NCBI GenBank assembly: GCA_032358165.1
Contig: JAALGY010000020.1
Coordinates: 2,418,001 to 2,482,000, forward strand
Direction: 5' to 3'
Origin: Diplosphaera chodatii
Taxonomy: Eukaryota > Chlorophyta > Trebouxiophyceae > Prasiolales > Stichococcaceae
DNA length: 64,000 bases
Position 1 is the stretch's first letter, and every line of letters starts with the position of its first letter. The position numbers and the translations under genes were made by a program. The notes beneath the pieces are model-generated. The model was not told the origin of the DNA, ran no database searches, and saw only the letters and a program-made list of their open reading frames with translations. Below are positions 43,401 to 56,173 of the stretch, piece after piece.

Positions 43401-46400
43401 CAACGCCGACCAGCCCACCCATCATTGCCCCTGCCACCTGGACGGTCTGGGCGGCCCCCTCTGCGACATCGTAAGTGGGACACTGCCACCAGCAGCTGGC
43501 AAAGTTGCAGCAATGTGCACTGATTTCATGCTGGCGCAAACGTGCAAGTACTGCAGGCGAGTCTTCGCCGCTGAGCGGAAGCTGCAACAGGCTCAAGGAG
43601 CCTCCGCAGTGCTGTTGCAAGCAGCTGCGCCCCATCTGCAGCAGATGTGGTCACAACAGCACTGGCTTGCTCCTTCGTGCAGGTGCACGAGGCCATGTGC
43701 GTCAACCAGTGCAGCGGGCATGGGGAGTGCAACCTCGGCTTCTGCAAGTGCCACGGCGGGTGGTACGGCCACGACTGCTCGCAGCGGGTCGAGGGACACC
43801 CCGACGAGCCAGGTGCTGCTGTGTTCGGAGGGTTGAAGCAGGATATATAGATACAGATGAATATGGTTCACTTGCACGTGCACCGTGATGCTGGTGACGA
43901 AAAGCCCGACTGGTTGGACTCAGGAGTGACTGCACAGACTTGACCTGCTGATGAGAGCACATCTATGTTCTCTGAGAGGAGACAGGCATGCCACTTTACG
44001 AGCCAAGCACAACCTTCTAGTAGGCACATGGGTGTGCAGGCCTGTTTGTTGAAGTCAGCGTCGTGCAGCATGCATGTGACATCCCGCCCAGCGCGTGCAG
44101 GCCTGCAGGAGACGGAGCGGCCGTGGCTGAAGCCGCACGCGGCTATGCCCCCGGCGGCGGCGGACCCAGCGCCGGGCGCAACCCGCAGGCGGCCGCTGAT
44201 CTTCGTGCACGAGCTGCCCGCCGACTACCACAGCCGCATGCTGCAGTACCGCATCAAGCACAACTCGTGCGTGCACAGGTGAGCTTGCATCAGGCACGGT
44301 CGTTCTGTTCTAAATGTGTAGGGACTGCTGCCCGTTTTCATGTATTGCACTGTGGCACCCTGCTGCTGGCTAGTTGGGCGTTGCGCAGTGCCACATGCCC
44401 TCTGACCCATGCTCGGCACCATGGCAGCAATCTCGGTTGGCGTCTGGTTGTTTGTGTTCACATGAGGAGCATCACCAACGACAGGGTCAAGTGGATGCAC
44501 CTTCACATATACCTGATCTCTGCTGCAGGCTGTTCGACTGGCAGAATGGCACGTTGCACAATGGCGGCAACTACATCCTGGAGGTGGCACTCCACGAGTA
44601 CCTGCTGCAGGTGAGGCGCGTCGAACTGAGCGTCCAGCAGAGGTGTGCCAATGCTCAGGCATGTACGAATGTCAACAACTAGCATGTTGCTGCTGTGAAC
44701 ACAGAGCGAGCATCGCACCTACGACTGGGAGGAGGCGGACTTCTTCTATGTGCCTGCCTACACTGGCTGCCTGATGCACCCGGTATTTGGTGCGCATTCT
44801 GCTGCTTTGGACGTCGCAGGGTTGCTGATGGCAACAGGCGCTGTGCAGCTGCCGCAGAGTGTGATGGCCCTACGCTGAGGTGCAGTCCTCAAGGATTGCT
44901 GGTATTGGCTGCAGGGTGGGCGGATCATCCTTGGTGGCATGGCCCCTCATGTGCGCATCTCATCCAGGCCCCTTGTCACAGCTGTCCTCCGCTGCACTGC
45001 TGCCGCCACGCCTGCTGCGACGCTGTGTGAGACGCGCCTTGCCCCCTGTCAGCGAAAGCATCAGTGTGCGGTCCATGCTGCTGCCACCGAGACATACACA
45101 CCTGTGCTGCAGGGCTGCGGGTGTTCCATGGCACCAACCTGCTGATCGAGGTCAAGCGGTGGATTGAGCGGGTGCACCCCAACATCTGGGCCCGGCGCGG
45201 CGGCCGCGACCACATCTGGCTGCTCAACCACGACGAAGGTGATCACAACATGACTGACAGCTGGTTTGCCATGCCGGCACCCCTCATACGCAGTAATGGT
45301 GGCGGTTGCCGGATCAGAGGGCGCACACTTGACTCTGGCCTCAAGGTCTAGGCGTTTGATGCCCGACACTCGAGCACTCTCAGACATGATCATGACCTGA
45401 TGCTGCAGGCGCGTGCTGGGCACCCAATGAGATCTGGCAGGGCATCGTGCTGACGCACTGGGGCCGCACCGACCCCGACCATGTATCCATGACGGTGCGC
45501 CTGGCAGCATCACCTGCACATGTTCGTCACCTTTGCATGACCATCCGTTCTCTAGAGCTCCATCGCCACTGCCAAAGCTTGCTCCTGCTTCTGTCTCTGG
45601 CGAAGGTTTCATTCGTCCTCATTCTCATCATGGATGTTCCTGTGTTTCCTAATGTTCGCTATGTTCCTTACAGCTCAACAATCTTCCTTATGTTCCCTAA
45701 CCACCCACCTGCAGGCGTACCCACCTGACAACTACACCGAGCTGTACATCGCCGGGGACCCCCAGTGGCAAAAGGACCCCGACGACTGGCGGGACTCTAT
45801 ACGCGGCCACCCCTGCTTCGACCCCAAGAAGGTGAGCTATGAGCGCTACAAGCACATCTACTGGTATCAGCACTTGCACATACTCGAACATTCCTGAACA
45901 CACCGAAAGGTCTGAGGACCTGGTTCCCAGCGTTCTGTGAATACTGTTTCAGATGAGTGCTCTGCTGCGCAAGTGCACTGCAGCCTGGACGTCCCTGCTT
46001 CTGCACTTGTGGTGCAGGATCTGGTGGTGCCCACGATCTCGCCGCCTGGTGGGCTGCGGCACTCCCCGCTGCTGGGCGCACCGCCGCTGAAGCGCGACAA
46101 GCTGCTGTTCCTGCGCGGCGACGTCGGCAAGTGAGTGCACACTCTCCGCAAACTGCCTCAAGCTGCAGTATGCGACCGCAGACAGCCCGCTCTGCTGCTG
46201 TCAGCACCCTCCGATGCCACTTGGCTGATGTTGACAGTACCCAGCAAGCTGGCTCACAAGCAGGGTCAGAGTATGCTGGTGTTGCTTCACCGCATCGGTG
46301 GGTCATCTTCTGGCTGCCAGCCACCGAGCTGCTGGAGACATGCTGACACTGCTGCGGTGGTCCCCCAGGTGGCGGCTGCCCTGGTATTCCCGCGGCATCC

Positions 46401-47682
46401 GGCAGAAGCTGTGGAACCTCACGCGCGAGCTGGACTGGGACAAAAGGTACAACATCCGGGTGGATGGCTACGGGGAGGGCAACGAGGACTACAGCCAGTG
46501 AGTCGGCAATGACAGGCACCACACTTCACGTTTATCCCCTGAGAACTGCACAGGCATCCTGCGCCTCTGTCGCCCGTCTGGCGGTGTCAGCTACCCTGCG
46601 ACGCTGCAGGGCCATGCCTGCTTCTGTGCAGGCCTGAAATCAGTGACTGTGCAGGATGTGCTGCTAAAGGATTTTGACTGTGACCCTGCGTCGCAGGATG
46701 CTGGCGTCGTCCAAGTTCTGCGCTGTGGTCCCAGGTGACGCTGCCTGCTGCCCGCTCACTCTGCCAAGCTCCCTGTGCGGTCTGCGTTCCGCGTCTGAGG
46801 GGCGGCTGCTGCGCAGAGCTGCTGCTCCGCATCTGTCTGGTTGCCAGGTCACGAGACGCAGACTCAGCATGTGTTGGAGGCCGCGGTCATCCATATGGGG
46901 CCACAAATGGGGCCACGGCAGAGCTAAAATTCCGTGCATCTGTCCTCGCCAGGCGACGGCTTTGCCAAGCGCGCAGAAGACGCGGTGCTGCACGGCTGCC
47001 TGCCGGTCCAGATAGGCGACAACATCACCGACAAGTTCGAGACCATTCTGGGCTGGGACGCCTTCACCACCCGCATACCCGAAGCCGACATCGAGCGGGT
47101 GCCGGACATCCTGCTGAAATACACCGACAAGCAGGTGGGCCATCAGACGCTGCCTCCTGTGCACCTTCCGAGCTGTGGTGCATGACGTGCAAGTGCTGCG
47201 CTGTGTGTGCTGTGACAGGTCGGTTGCAACCTCAAGAGGCATGTGCCATGGTGTCAATGTTGCAGGTCGAGGCGATGCAGCTGGCGCTGGGCAAGGTCTG
47301 GCACAGGTGAGCCAGAAAGACTGTCTGCTCTGTTGACGCCTTGCAACTTGCGCCGCCGGCAACAGTCGGCGGCAGGGACCTCACCCTGGCATTGAACGTC
47401 CGTATGACGCAGCAACAGTCTTTCACACTGTGCTAGGCTCCTAAGCCGCCGACCCGCTTGCATTCGCTTCCACACAGGTACCAGTTTGGGTCGATGCCGC
47501 TGTATGGGGACGCGACGCAGCAGATAGTGACCGAGAACCTAAAAAGTGCGGGCCACGAGGATCCGCCGCTGTCCCTGCCGCACACTTTCCGCGGCAACCT
47601 GGCACAGGATGATGCGTTCCAGACCATCATGCACTGGCTGTACCACAAGATTGATGAGACGCGAGGGGCGACTGCGCCCTGA
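40441..47682 (+). CDS. Exostosin-family glycosyltransferase with EGF-like segments, type II membrane protein
   Basis: Twenty-four exons close in phase and give 931 residues: 40441-40605, 40786-40890, 40989-41057, 41207-41375, 41665-41795, 41887-41991, 42178-42268, 42448-42579, 42884-43024, 43331-43470, 43683-43812, 44101-44278, 44529-44610, 44705-44789, 44915-44950, 45113-45238, 45409-45494, 45715-45831, 46018-46130, 46369-46497, 46697-46734, 46953-47134, 47266-47306 and 47478-47682. A basic start (METTRWRPGIKRRRFRN) precedes a signal anchor (AGAAVVAALLLVYPVVNGV). A short Ala/Glu coiled coil follows. Cys-rich EGF-like pieces come next (CNGVGTCHAEFGYCQCPAGW, CSGHGECNLGFCKCHGGWYG). The exostosin (GT47) domain begins at PLIFVHELPADY and runs through EADFFYVPAYTGC, DHIWLLNHDEG, LLFLRGDVG, KFCAVVPGDGFAKRAEDAV and GCLPVQIGDNI. 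It likely acts in the Golgi on cell-wall or matrix glycans. The acceptor substrate cannot be read from the sequence. Confidence 0.92.
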
Positions 47683-49642
47683 ACGAGACAATGTCTGCAT
47701 CAGCTTGACCGTGCAGTGCAGTGGTCCCGTGATGGGCTGTCAGTAGGTAGCATAATTGGTTTGCCGATGCCACAGATGACGGCTAGCTAGCCAAGCTGGC
47801 ATGCATGACATGCTAGCTTCAACAGAGCACTGCATCCGGCTCATGCGGATATGCTGCAGTGCAGCGGCATGCATGTGCTAAGGGTGATACCATGATGTCT
47901 TGTAGTCTATATGCATAATTGCTTGACACCTTCTCTGAAACACACCACAGCGACGGCAGCCACTCAACCCCCATACTCCTATGCATCTGCACTGCAGCAA
48001 TGCCTGCTACATCATTCAGAGCAGCGGCAGCGAGAGCGAGCGAGCAAGATGGCCGTCAGGTGCTAGCGTTGGAATGGCCTTTGTAACCTCCGATACATCA
48101 TCAGCGTGCTGCTACAACAAAGTCTCAATATGTCGATGTCAACAATGCAGTCATGCTACACCGCATGCTACAGGCCTGCACCCAGCCTGGTAAAGAGGCA
48201 TGACAGGAGTGTAGTAGACGTGGACTGACGTGTCCAAGCGCAGCATGTCGTGACATGATGACACAGCCTTTGGCGCTCAAAGTACAGTTTGGACACAAGC
48301 TGAATCGTTGATCCACACAACACGACTTCTCACAACTGTGAGGTGGAACTTGAATGTGTTGAACCGGCGTAGAGTTGCGCGAACGACACGTTGCAGTACT
48401 GTCCGGGCTTTGCGTCCTGTGCGGCAGAGTAGCCTTGGAGAACGGCAACCAAACTTGGCCAATTGGCATCTCGCAAACTCCCGCGGAGTCAAAGCCTGCG
48501 ACGATGGTTCAACCAGCTGGCACGGCCGTCGATGCAGGGTGCGCAGTTTGTGGTGCATGTGCATTGTGGGCAGACCCCTCGCGTTCACCAAGATACTGTT
48601 GGGTGTAGTCCGCGCTCCGTGATCTGCGGCGTACAGCCGCGCCCATTGCGCTTGATGTGGAGCTGCCGTGATCGCCGATCGGTACCTGGCGATGCTGTGT
48701 GCGGGTACACGCGTCTGGATGAGTAAGGAGAGGCGTCCATCTGCTGAAGGGCTGCTGCTCTAGATGTCAGAGCTCACTGGTCCTACATCTAGCGTTGGCT
48801 TGCCCCTGGCTGCGCCCGTGACGACGTTATGTGTGTGTCGGTTGAGGAGCAACGAAAGGCGACAAAACTGTCTATCTCACGCGCTTTGGCCGGGCCTGGT
48901 CCCCACACATCAGGTCACAGAACGTCTGCGTGCATGCGGTGCAAGCCCAGCATTGTGCCGGTCAGGCACCGCGCAATGCGACACGGGCCGTTCCTGGGTG
49001 ACTATCAGGAATGAGGCGAGCTCACACGGTGCATCGCATTGGCGGATGCAGTGACCTGCATTCGCGTTCTCCGGATCCTCTGTGTCGATGTACGTCATGA
49101 GAGCCTCCAGAGAATGGCGCTGCCGCGCCTGTACGTTGTTGGCAGGCTGGCGTCGTCGGACGTTTGACCTGGCTTTGCGCTGCAAAGTTCACGAGGCCAG
49201 CTGTCATCCCCCTGAAACTTTTCGGCTGCTGCACCCTGCTTCATATGCCATGTCACATGTGACAACGCTGCGCCATAGCGCACCCGTATGCCAAAGTGGC
49301 CACATCTGATGCTGCGACATACAGATGGCCAGTAGCTCTAGGTATACTTGCCAGTTGTGGCAGCAGCGGCAGCGGTAGCCCACAGAGGCAGCCGCAAGCG
49401 ACTGACCCAGTGCGTGCCGCACCATGTCGAAAGTCGGTTTTGCGCCTGCCAGATTGTGGCATTGCAGCGCGCCGCGACATCACCAGCCTCGCGGGAGTGC
49501 TCATCACTTGTTGGCGGCGCTCCCAGCGAGCAGCAGCGAGCAGCTGCTGGGCAACATGAAAGGATTGCAATATGTGTGGTTTTCCCTGATCGAAGGCATT
49601 CTGATGATGCAGTTTCAATGGCGCTGGGCGACTGGGCCATAG
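47683..49642. other. Two-kilobase region with no supported gene
   Basis: After the exostosin stop, TGTAA occurs at 48082-48086. The first exon of the EF-hand/Hint gene should lie near the right end, but I could not fix its ATG. Open frames here (for example 48277-48591 on the minus strand, about 104 codons, Arg-rich) lack splice support or recognisable domains. Confidence 0.4.
48082..48086 (+). terminator. Candidate TGTAA polyadenylation signal for the exostosin gene
   Basis: TGTAA lies 400 bases after the stop at 47682. Confidence 0.45.
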
Positions 49643-52600
49643 TGAAAGCATCAAGGTGGACGTTGACGCCTCGGCGCCGTCCGCCAAAACCCTGCAGCGG
49701 CTGCCGACGCGCCGGCGGCGCGTGCAGGAACGCCTGGCCGCCCTGGACACCAACCAGGACGGCGTGGTGTCCAAGGAGGAGCTGGTGCGGAGCCGCTGAG
49801 CGGCGTCGTGCTTGATGCTGTTGCTGTGCAATGCCAGGCAGCCCTCATGTTGGCAGTTGGAAGCACCAAAGCCCCGGCGCCACAGCGCAGCTACTTGCGG
49901 CAGAACATCCAGCCTTGCTTGTGCACCCTGCAGGTGGATTTCATCGAGGAGACCGTCCACAGGGAGGCGCAGGTGCCGCTCAATCTGCCTTCTCTGCGCT
50001 ACAATGCCGTGCACCCACTTGAAGCTCAATGCTGCACATGCCCCGCCCTAAGGTCTTATAGCACATATGTACCTCCTCTACCATGCAGATTTTTCATGGC
50101 TAGCTGTGGGTACAGCTGAGCAATGTAGAAACACCTCTGTGTTCACCGCAGTTCAAGTACCTGAAGTGGGCGGCGGCCCTGCTGCTGGTGTTCACCATCG
50201 TCCTGCTGGGCGCGGTGGCAGGCCTGGTGGCAGGTGGGGGCGTCCGCTGCAACGACATCCTTCCCATTGCTGTACCAGCTGGATCTGGAAGTTGAAGCGT
50301 CTCGTCTCGTTGCCCACATCGATGTCTGGCTGACAGCACTTCAGATGTTCTATATCTGCGCTCTTGCTGCAGGGATTGTCATCTCCGTCAAGGACACCAG
50401 AGCTGCGGTGTGTGGCTCTGCTCACAAGGACACGTGTCTGCATGCACCACTGCAGACAAGTGCAAGCCTGCCATAAAGGCTCGTCACACTGCTGGCAGCA
50501 GCTTTCGTGGCTTGCTGCATCCTGCCCTCGGTCAGGTTCTTGCTTTCCTACATTACAGAATGGTGCGCTGGCGGACAACACGAATGGCAGCACCCTGCGT
50601 ACGGCCACGGGAGGCTACATGCGTGTGGCGCTTACGCCCGGTGAAATACAGGCGTCAAGCTCTGTCCAAACAAGAGCTGATTCTCCAAAAACAGCAACTC
50701 TTGTCAGTCAATATGATGGTCTGCATGGGGCACTGGTGGCTTTCAGGCCCACTTGGCGCTTTGCAGTCGCCTTCATTTTCAGTTGTTCCTTCGTAGGAGC
50801 CAACACCACCGCAGCAGCAGGGCGCCGCCGGCTGCTGCAGGGTGGAGCCTCTGTTGATGTGACTGGCGGCCAGACCATTGCCCGGGCAGATGTCCGACAG
50901 GCCTGCCAGTACCTGTCTGAAGGCATGTCCCCATCCACGTTGCTGTGTGTATCATGCTCTGTGCGTTGCTTTAGGGTCTGCTTGCCCTTCGCACAGCTCT
51001 ATCGAAGTCTCTTGCTCAAGGTCAGCTGGTCTGGTCCCCCTCCGATCGGTGTTTGTCATATGGACAATCATGATACTGTGCCCATTTGATTTGCAGGCAG
51101 CGCTGCTTTTCCGCTGGCAGTGGACAGCGGGTCGACCACGGCATCCGTCTCGAATGTGCAGGTGCTGCTGAGCTTGCTTCTTACAGCCTTGCAACCATAC
51201 CAGCTACCTGGTTCATGACATGACGGCTGCATGTGTGTGCTGCACAGATGTCATGACCTGTTGCCACAAATGCTGCAAGTGCTGCATGAAGGGGCCAGAA
51301 GTGTGAGATGATGGGAAATGGATGTCACTATGTGGTTGTAGACCGTCTGCATCTGACACCATTGCGCAGATTGTGGCGGAGACGAACTGCAATGCGCTGC
51401 TCAATGGCAAATCCTCCGCCGCAGCGTCAGGCATCGTGACATATCAGGGGCAACGCATCAAGGTGCGCATTGTTGATCGTCAACCTGTGGTTGTGCCTGA
51501 CGACACAATATTGTTCTTGACGTCTGTCAGCATGGTATACGACAGCGACGCTGCACACGCTGCTCGGCTGATGTGCAGCGGCATGGCTCGTTGGCATGAG
51601 TTTTTTCTTGCCTCGCAGTCGAGACTGTGGCAGGAATCTTCTGTGCACCGACTGCAAAGGTTGGCCCAGGGGCAGACGCAACCGCATCAGCTGCGCTGGT
51701 CCAGTGCCCTCATCTGCTGCGCTCAGGTCAGCTGTGCCGCCGGCGCGGACCGCTGCACCTTCAACTTCATAATCCCTGGGGCGGGGAGTGCACCGCAGTC
51801 TTCAAGTACTGCCGCGGGCCGCCGCCTGCAAGGGATGCAAAAGGTGCATCAACCTGTGCCTCCCTGCTACCTAGCACGAATGAGGCTCACGTGGTCACGT
51901 CCTTCCACGAGCCCGATTCAGTATGATGCAGCAGGTGCCTGCACATGGCGGCATCATTCAGCACCCTGTGAGGGTGGGGAGTACCCTAGTCTATGTTCGC
52001 ATTCAGCGGCTGCTAATTTGGGCACCCCACTGCTTGCCCACATCCGTGGCATCACAGAACTGCCAGGATGTTTATGCGCATGCCCAAGCATGCAGTGCTG
52101 CTGGTGGTTGCAGGTGTCCATCTTCACTGGCACGGGCTGCAGCGATGCCAGCATCTCGCCACCACCCATCCGCGCAACCGTCGACGCCGTGAGAAGGCGC
52201 CTCTCGACTTTCGATCTGAACTCGGGGTGACTGCTCGACTACTGTTGGCAAGTGTATGGCATCGTGGTTTTCTTTTTGGTCAAATGAAAATTTATGTTGT
52301 GTACTGTTCTGGTCGTGGGCATATCATCTTGCCTGCATGGACTGCGGCAGAGGCTGCCTTTGCTTGCAGTGGTGCACAACCCGGGCCTCCTACATTGTTG
52401 CGCCAAGCTTCGTTGGTATCGTTGCAAGCTGGCGTACGGGCGCAGGATCTGCAAGGTCGCAGGATGCATGAAGGGAAATGCCACACAATGGGCGCCGGCA
52501 ATGTGTACGGCCAGCTGAATGTTGTCCCATGCAGTCTTCTGAATCATAGCTGCTTCGTGCGTGCAGTCGCTACAGCCCGTCCGAGGTGTGCATGAGGAGC

Positions 52601-54694
52601 CATGCGGTGCCATACGATCTGAATTACCAGCCGAACCCAGCCAAGCTCAGTACCTTAGGGCCGGGGCCCACGGCCCAGATGACGTTCATGATGAGCGTGT
52701 TCGCCATCTGCATGATGCAGACGCCAAGTGAGTTCGTGAAAATGAAGTTTGACATTGGCCAAGTGGTTTGCACAGTGTATCATTTGCACACCATTGTCAT
52801 CTTAGCCGCATTGCAATGCAGTGGCAGGTGCTGGTTCATGTGACGCAAGTGCATGCAACTAGTATTTACAACCATTTCCACAGCACCCTGCATGCTAGAA
52901 CTCAGCACACGCTTTGCAAACCAGATGCAGTGGTGACCTTGTGGTGTTGAGCTTGCAGCAAACTATGGGTCGGTGTGCGCGCCGGCTAATTTCAACCGGG
53001 ATGCCATGTTCACGCCGACCCTGGTCGACCTCACAACGGGTGGTGGCTCGTATGCAAGGCCAATCAAATCCATCTCCGCCGACAACACGACCTGCCAGTT
53101 CGTATACAACGGTCAGTGCAGCCCATCTGCGCGCTTGATGCGCTGCATATGCCCATGCATTCGCAAAAGTAGCATGCACATGTACTGATCGATTCGATGT
53201 GTTCATATGGGTTCAATCACGTTTTGTTGACTTTTTTTGTGCATGTTGGCTGCCTGTTACCGTCAGTAGGCGCAAGCTTTATCATGGCCGACTCGTGAGA
53301 CCGACATCACCAGTTATCTGCTGCAGTAAACTGCACGGAGGTTGCGTACAATCGTACCTTCACCAATCCCCCCGGCGGCCCTTCGACTGGTGCCATCAAG
53401 ACCGCAGCCGACAAGCAGAAGGACAACTTCGAGTGCGGTTTGATCCTGTGCATTGCCTCCCACTTCGGACTGGCACCAATTTGTCAGCACTGTGTTGCGC
53501 ACTTGTGGCAGAATTAGCCATCCAGTTAGTTCATGAAACATCAGTGTCGTACTACCAGGGCTGTACTAGTATCCTGAACCCAGTGTTAGGCACTGTTTGG
53601 AACTTAGAAGAGTCCCAGTGCATATGTGCTAGTAGCTCCCCCGTGAGACATGTATGAATGCCACATCACCTGAGGATGGGCTGAACACGCATCTGTCTAT
53701 GCGTCTGCAGTATCATCACCCTGACCAACCAGTACTTTGCAACGGACCTGACTCGTGCCACGCTGGCGGCAATCGCTGTCAACCCCAACCAGGGGCAGGT
53801 GCGGTCACGCATGTCGAGTTCAGGTTCAGGTGCCCATATGTAGATGTGCGCGGGCAGCGCCATGCACTACATCAGCAGCGGCGGCAGCAACAGCCCTAGC
53901 AGGCCTGCATGTTTCGAATGCTGGCGACCGCTCTGTTGCCTTTTGGCATGGTTATTGCATGCCAACCAGCGGCAGTGCATTGACTGTTCATGGTCGTGCG
54001 TGTTGCCATGGGGTGCAGGCGGCGTACTTCGACGTCGCCAACCGAGTGTGGATCCTCAAAACAGAGGATGCGACACTGACAACTCTCCAGGTGACACTGA
54101 TGTCTGCCTTCATGTTGGGGCTTTCAGCCATCCACAATTGTTGGCCAGAACATCATATGCTCAAGTTACATACCCCTCTTACCAGTCAGCTTTGCGTCGT
54201 ATCGAGGATCGATATTGGACCCATATCATCCCACGCTTATTGCACAGCTGTGGACATCGTGGACATGTGCTGGAACGTGCATCACCCTGCGTGGTACTCC
54301 ACCTTTACTTGTCCTGGCGTAGGCGCTTGCCAAGTTGAAGTCGGATCCCACCGCCGGCGGCTGTTTCCCTGCTGCCGCCACTGCTGTGAGGTTCCCACCA
54401 AACGGCGCCCCAAGTCCTGTGCCGCTGTCAAGATTGCGCCCAGGCGACGTTGTCGAGGTGAGCTCGTTAGGAATGAGGGCTATTGCACAGCAAAGGCACC
54501 GCTTTTGCAACTCATGCAGGGCAAGAGCGGCAGATCTAATTTCACCAAGCTGTTTCCTGTCATTCCTCCACATGATGTCAAGATCCTTTGGCAGACACAT
54601 GCAAATTTGTGAACGGCATGGTCATCTGGCGTTCCAGATCACATAGAGTGTCAAGCGAAGATGCAGAACCCTGACCTCATTGTGCACACGCTGT

Positions 54695-54734
<40 letters not shown>

Positions 54735-56173
54735 ACGCAGACACACATGCTCCATATCGCAATTGATCTCCACTCCCGTCACGTCATGTAGGTGGTCAAC
54801 GAGGACGGCAGCCTGAGCACCTCCACCGTGTACATGATCCCGCACTTCGAGACCACCGGCAGCCGGCAGTTTGTCGAGATCACCACTGCAGCAGGCCAGC
54901 AGGTAAGTTGCTAGGGGTATGTGTAGTGGCACACTTGTGCACAACAGTCAGCAGTATGCCCGACCTGTATCGTAGTGATGTGCTTGCTGTCTTGTCTTGG
55001 TCTTGCTATCCTGCTCAATGGAGTCCACAGTATCCTTGATGGCGGCAGCTCAAGCTCGCTTTTGCACCTTTTGCTCCTGCTGTGTTGAACATCCTTTCAT
55101 CTAACGGGTCATGTGCTTGCTCTTGTCTCAACGTACAACGTATGTTGTCCTGCAGCTGCGGATGACGGACACCAACTACATGTACATCGCCACCGCTCCG
55201 GGGCAGCCATTCACGAGCCGCACAACGCTGCCGGCAGCACAGATTCGGGCTGGGCAGTACGTGTGGGTTGCCGGTGCTTCGACTGCTCCCGCTGCCGTAT
55301 CTGCACTGTCACGCGTCACCAGCGTGCGCCGCGTCACGGATGTCGGCCTTGTGAACCCCTTCACCCTACGAGGTAAGCACTCGCTGAGCGTGCAAGACCC
55401 TTGCAGTCCCCATTGAACTAAGGAATTGCTACAAGCCGCCGGCCTGCCAGGGTGCAATCTACAGCAGGGCGACAGGGTGCCCGGTGCCCCATTATGCGGC
55501 TGTCAGAACACACTAGTGCTCTTGACCAGTCTGCTTTGCTTTCAGACTGGCACTTGGTTGCTGATTGGGGCGATAAGTGAGAAGCTAGACTTGTGAAAAA
55601 GAGAAGGTTCACGCCGTTGTGTTGACCATCAAGCACAGTCTCTTGCCTTCCGCCGGCAGGCAACATTGTGGTGGACGGTGTGGCGGCGTCGTCATACACG
55701 ACCCTGCTGGGCAGCGAGGCGGCCATGCACGGCTTCACCGCCGCTGGCCGGGTACGGTGCATAGCGCTGAACTCCATGCATGTGGCTTGTTGGTGGCTCC
55801 ATGTGTGGCGGCATCACAGCAGCTGCGCAGCAGCCAGCTGTGTAGTGTTGCGTCCAACATCTATCGCGCCCCAGCTCAACATTTGCTGGGCTCATCATCT
55901 ATCTATACATGTTGTGCCCGTTCTAGGCTGCACGAGATCCATCGCCATGTTGTTGTACCTTGAGCTGTCTGCGCCGACGGACTGCAGGCCCTGTGGCGGT
56001 GGGCGCCATGGCTGCTGCAGGGTGCCCATAACCTGCGCCTCATGCAGCCGCTGTCGCTGGCGATTGGCATCTTGGGGCAGAAGGTGCGCGGCGGTGGCTG
56101 CCCATCCTCGCAGCAACCGGCTGTAGCTGCACACCTGTATGCTGGCACTCCGCATGTGTTGCTTCGCATATAG
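49643..56173 (+). CDS. Membrane protein with N-terminal EF-hand and C-terminal hedgehog-type Hint domain (5' end incomplete)
   Basis: Twenty exons close in phase: 49643-49784, 49934-49972, 50152-50233, 50373-50407, 50559-50640, 50797-50922, 51097-51161, 51370-51462, 51727-51843, 52114-52226, 52567-52727, 52959-53111, 53327-53447, 53711-53798, 54019-54090, 54323-54457, 54792-54902, 55156-55372, 55660-55751 and 55988-56173, about 740 residues. The first ATG is not located. Order: an EF-hand (LDTNQDGVVSKEELVDFI), one membrane helix (KYLKWAAALLLVFTIVLLG), and an extracellular region with RRRLLQ-type motifs and Cys pairs. The Hint domain starts at GGCFPAAAT (Cys codon 54362-54364) and continues with LRPGDVVE, MIPHF, VWVAGAS and NIVVDGVAASSYT. 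This architecture, short acidic N-terminus with EF-hand then a TM helix, recalls algal Hint proteins. The block B TxxH is TDTN, so the catalytic His is Asn. One intron (50923) uses a GC donor. Confidence 0.82.
54696..54728. repeat. (CA)n microsatellite
   Basis: About sixteen copies of the dinucleotide lie in the intron between Hint exons 54323-54457 and 54792-54902. Confidence 0.97.

Noticed and set aside
48277..48591. An Arg-rich minus-strand frame in the gap after the exostosin gene
   Set aside because: No start context, splice partner or domain; a retroelement fragment was considered but no reverse transcriptase or integrase motif is present.
49735..49798. Stop codon soon after the EF-hand exon, suggesting a tiny EF-hand protein
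   Set aside because: A donor at 49785 joins in phase to VDFIEETVHREAQ and completes the EF-hand loop, so the stop is intronic.
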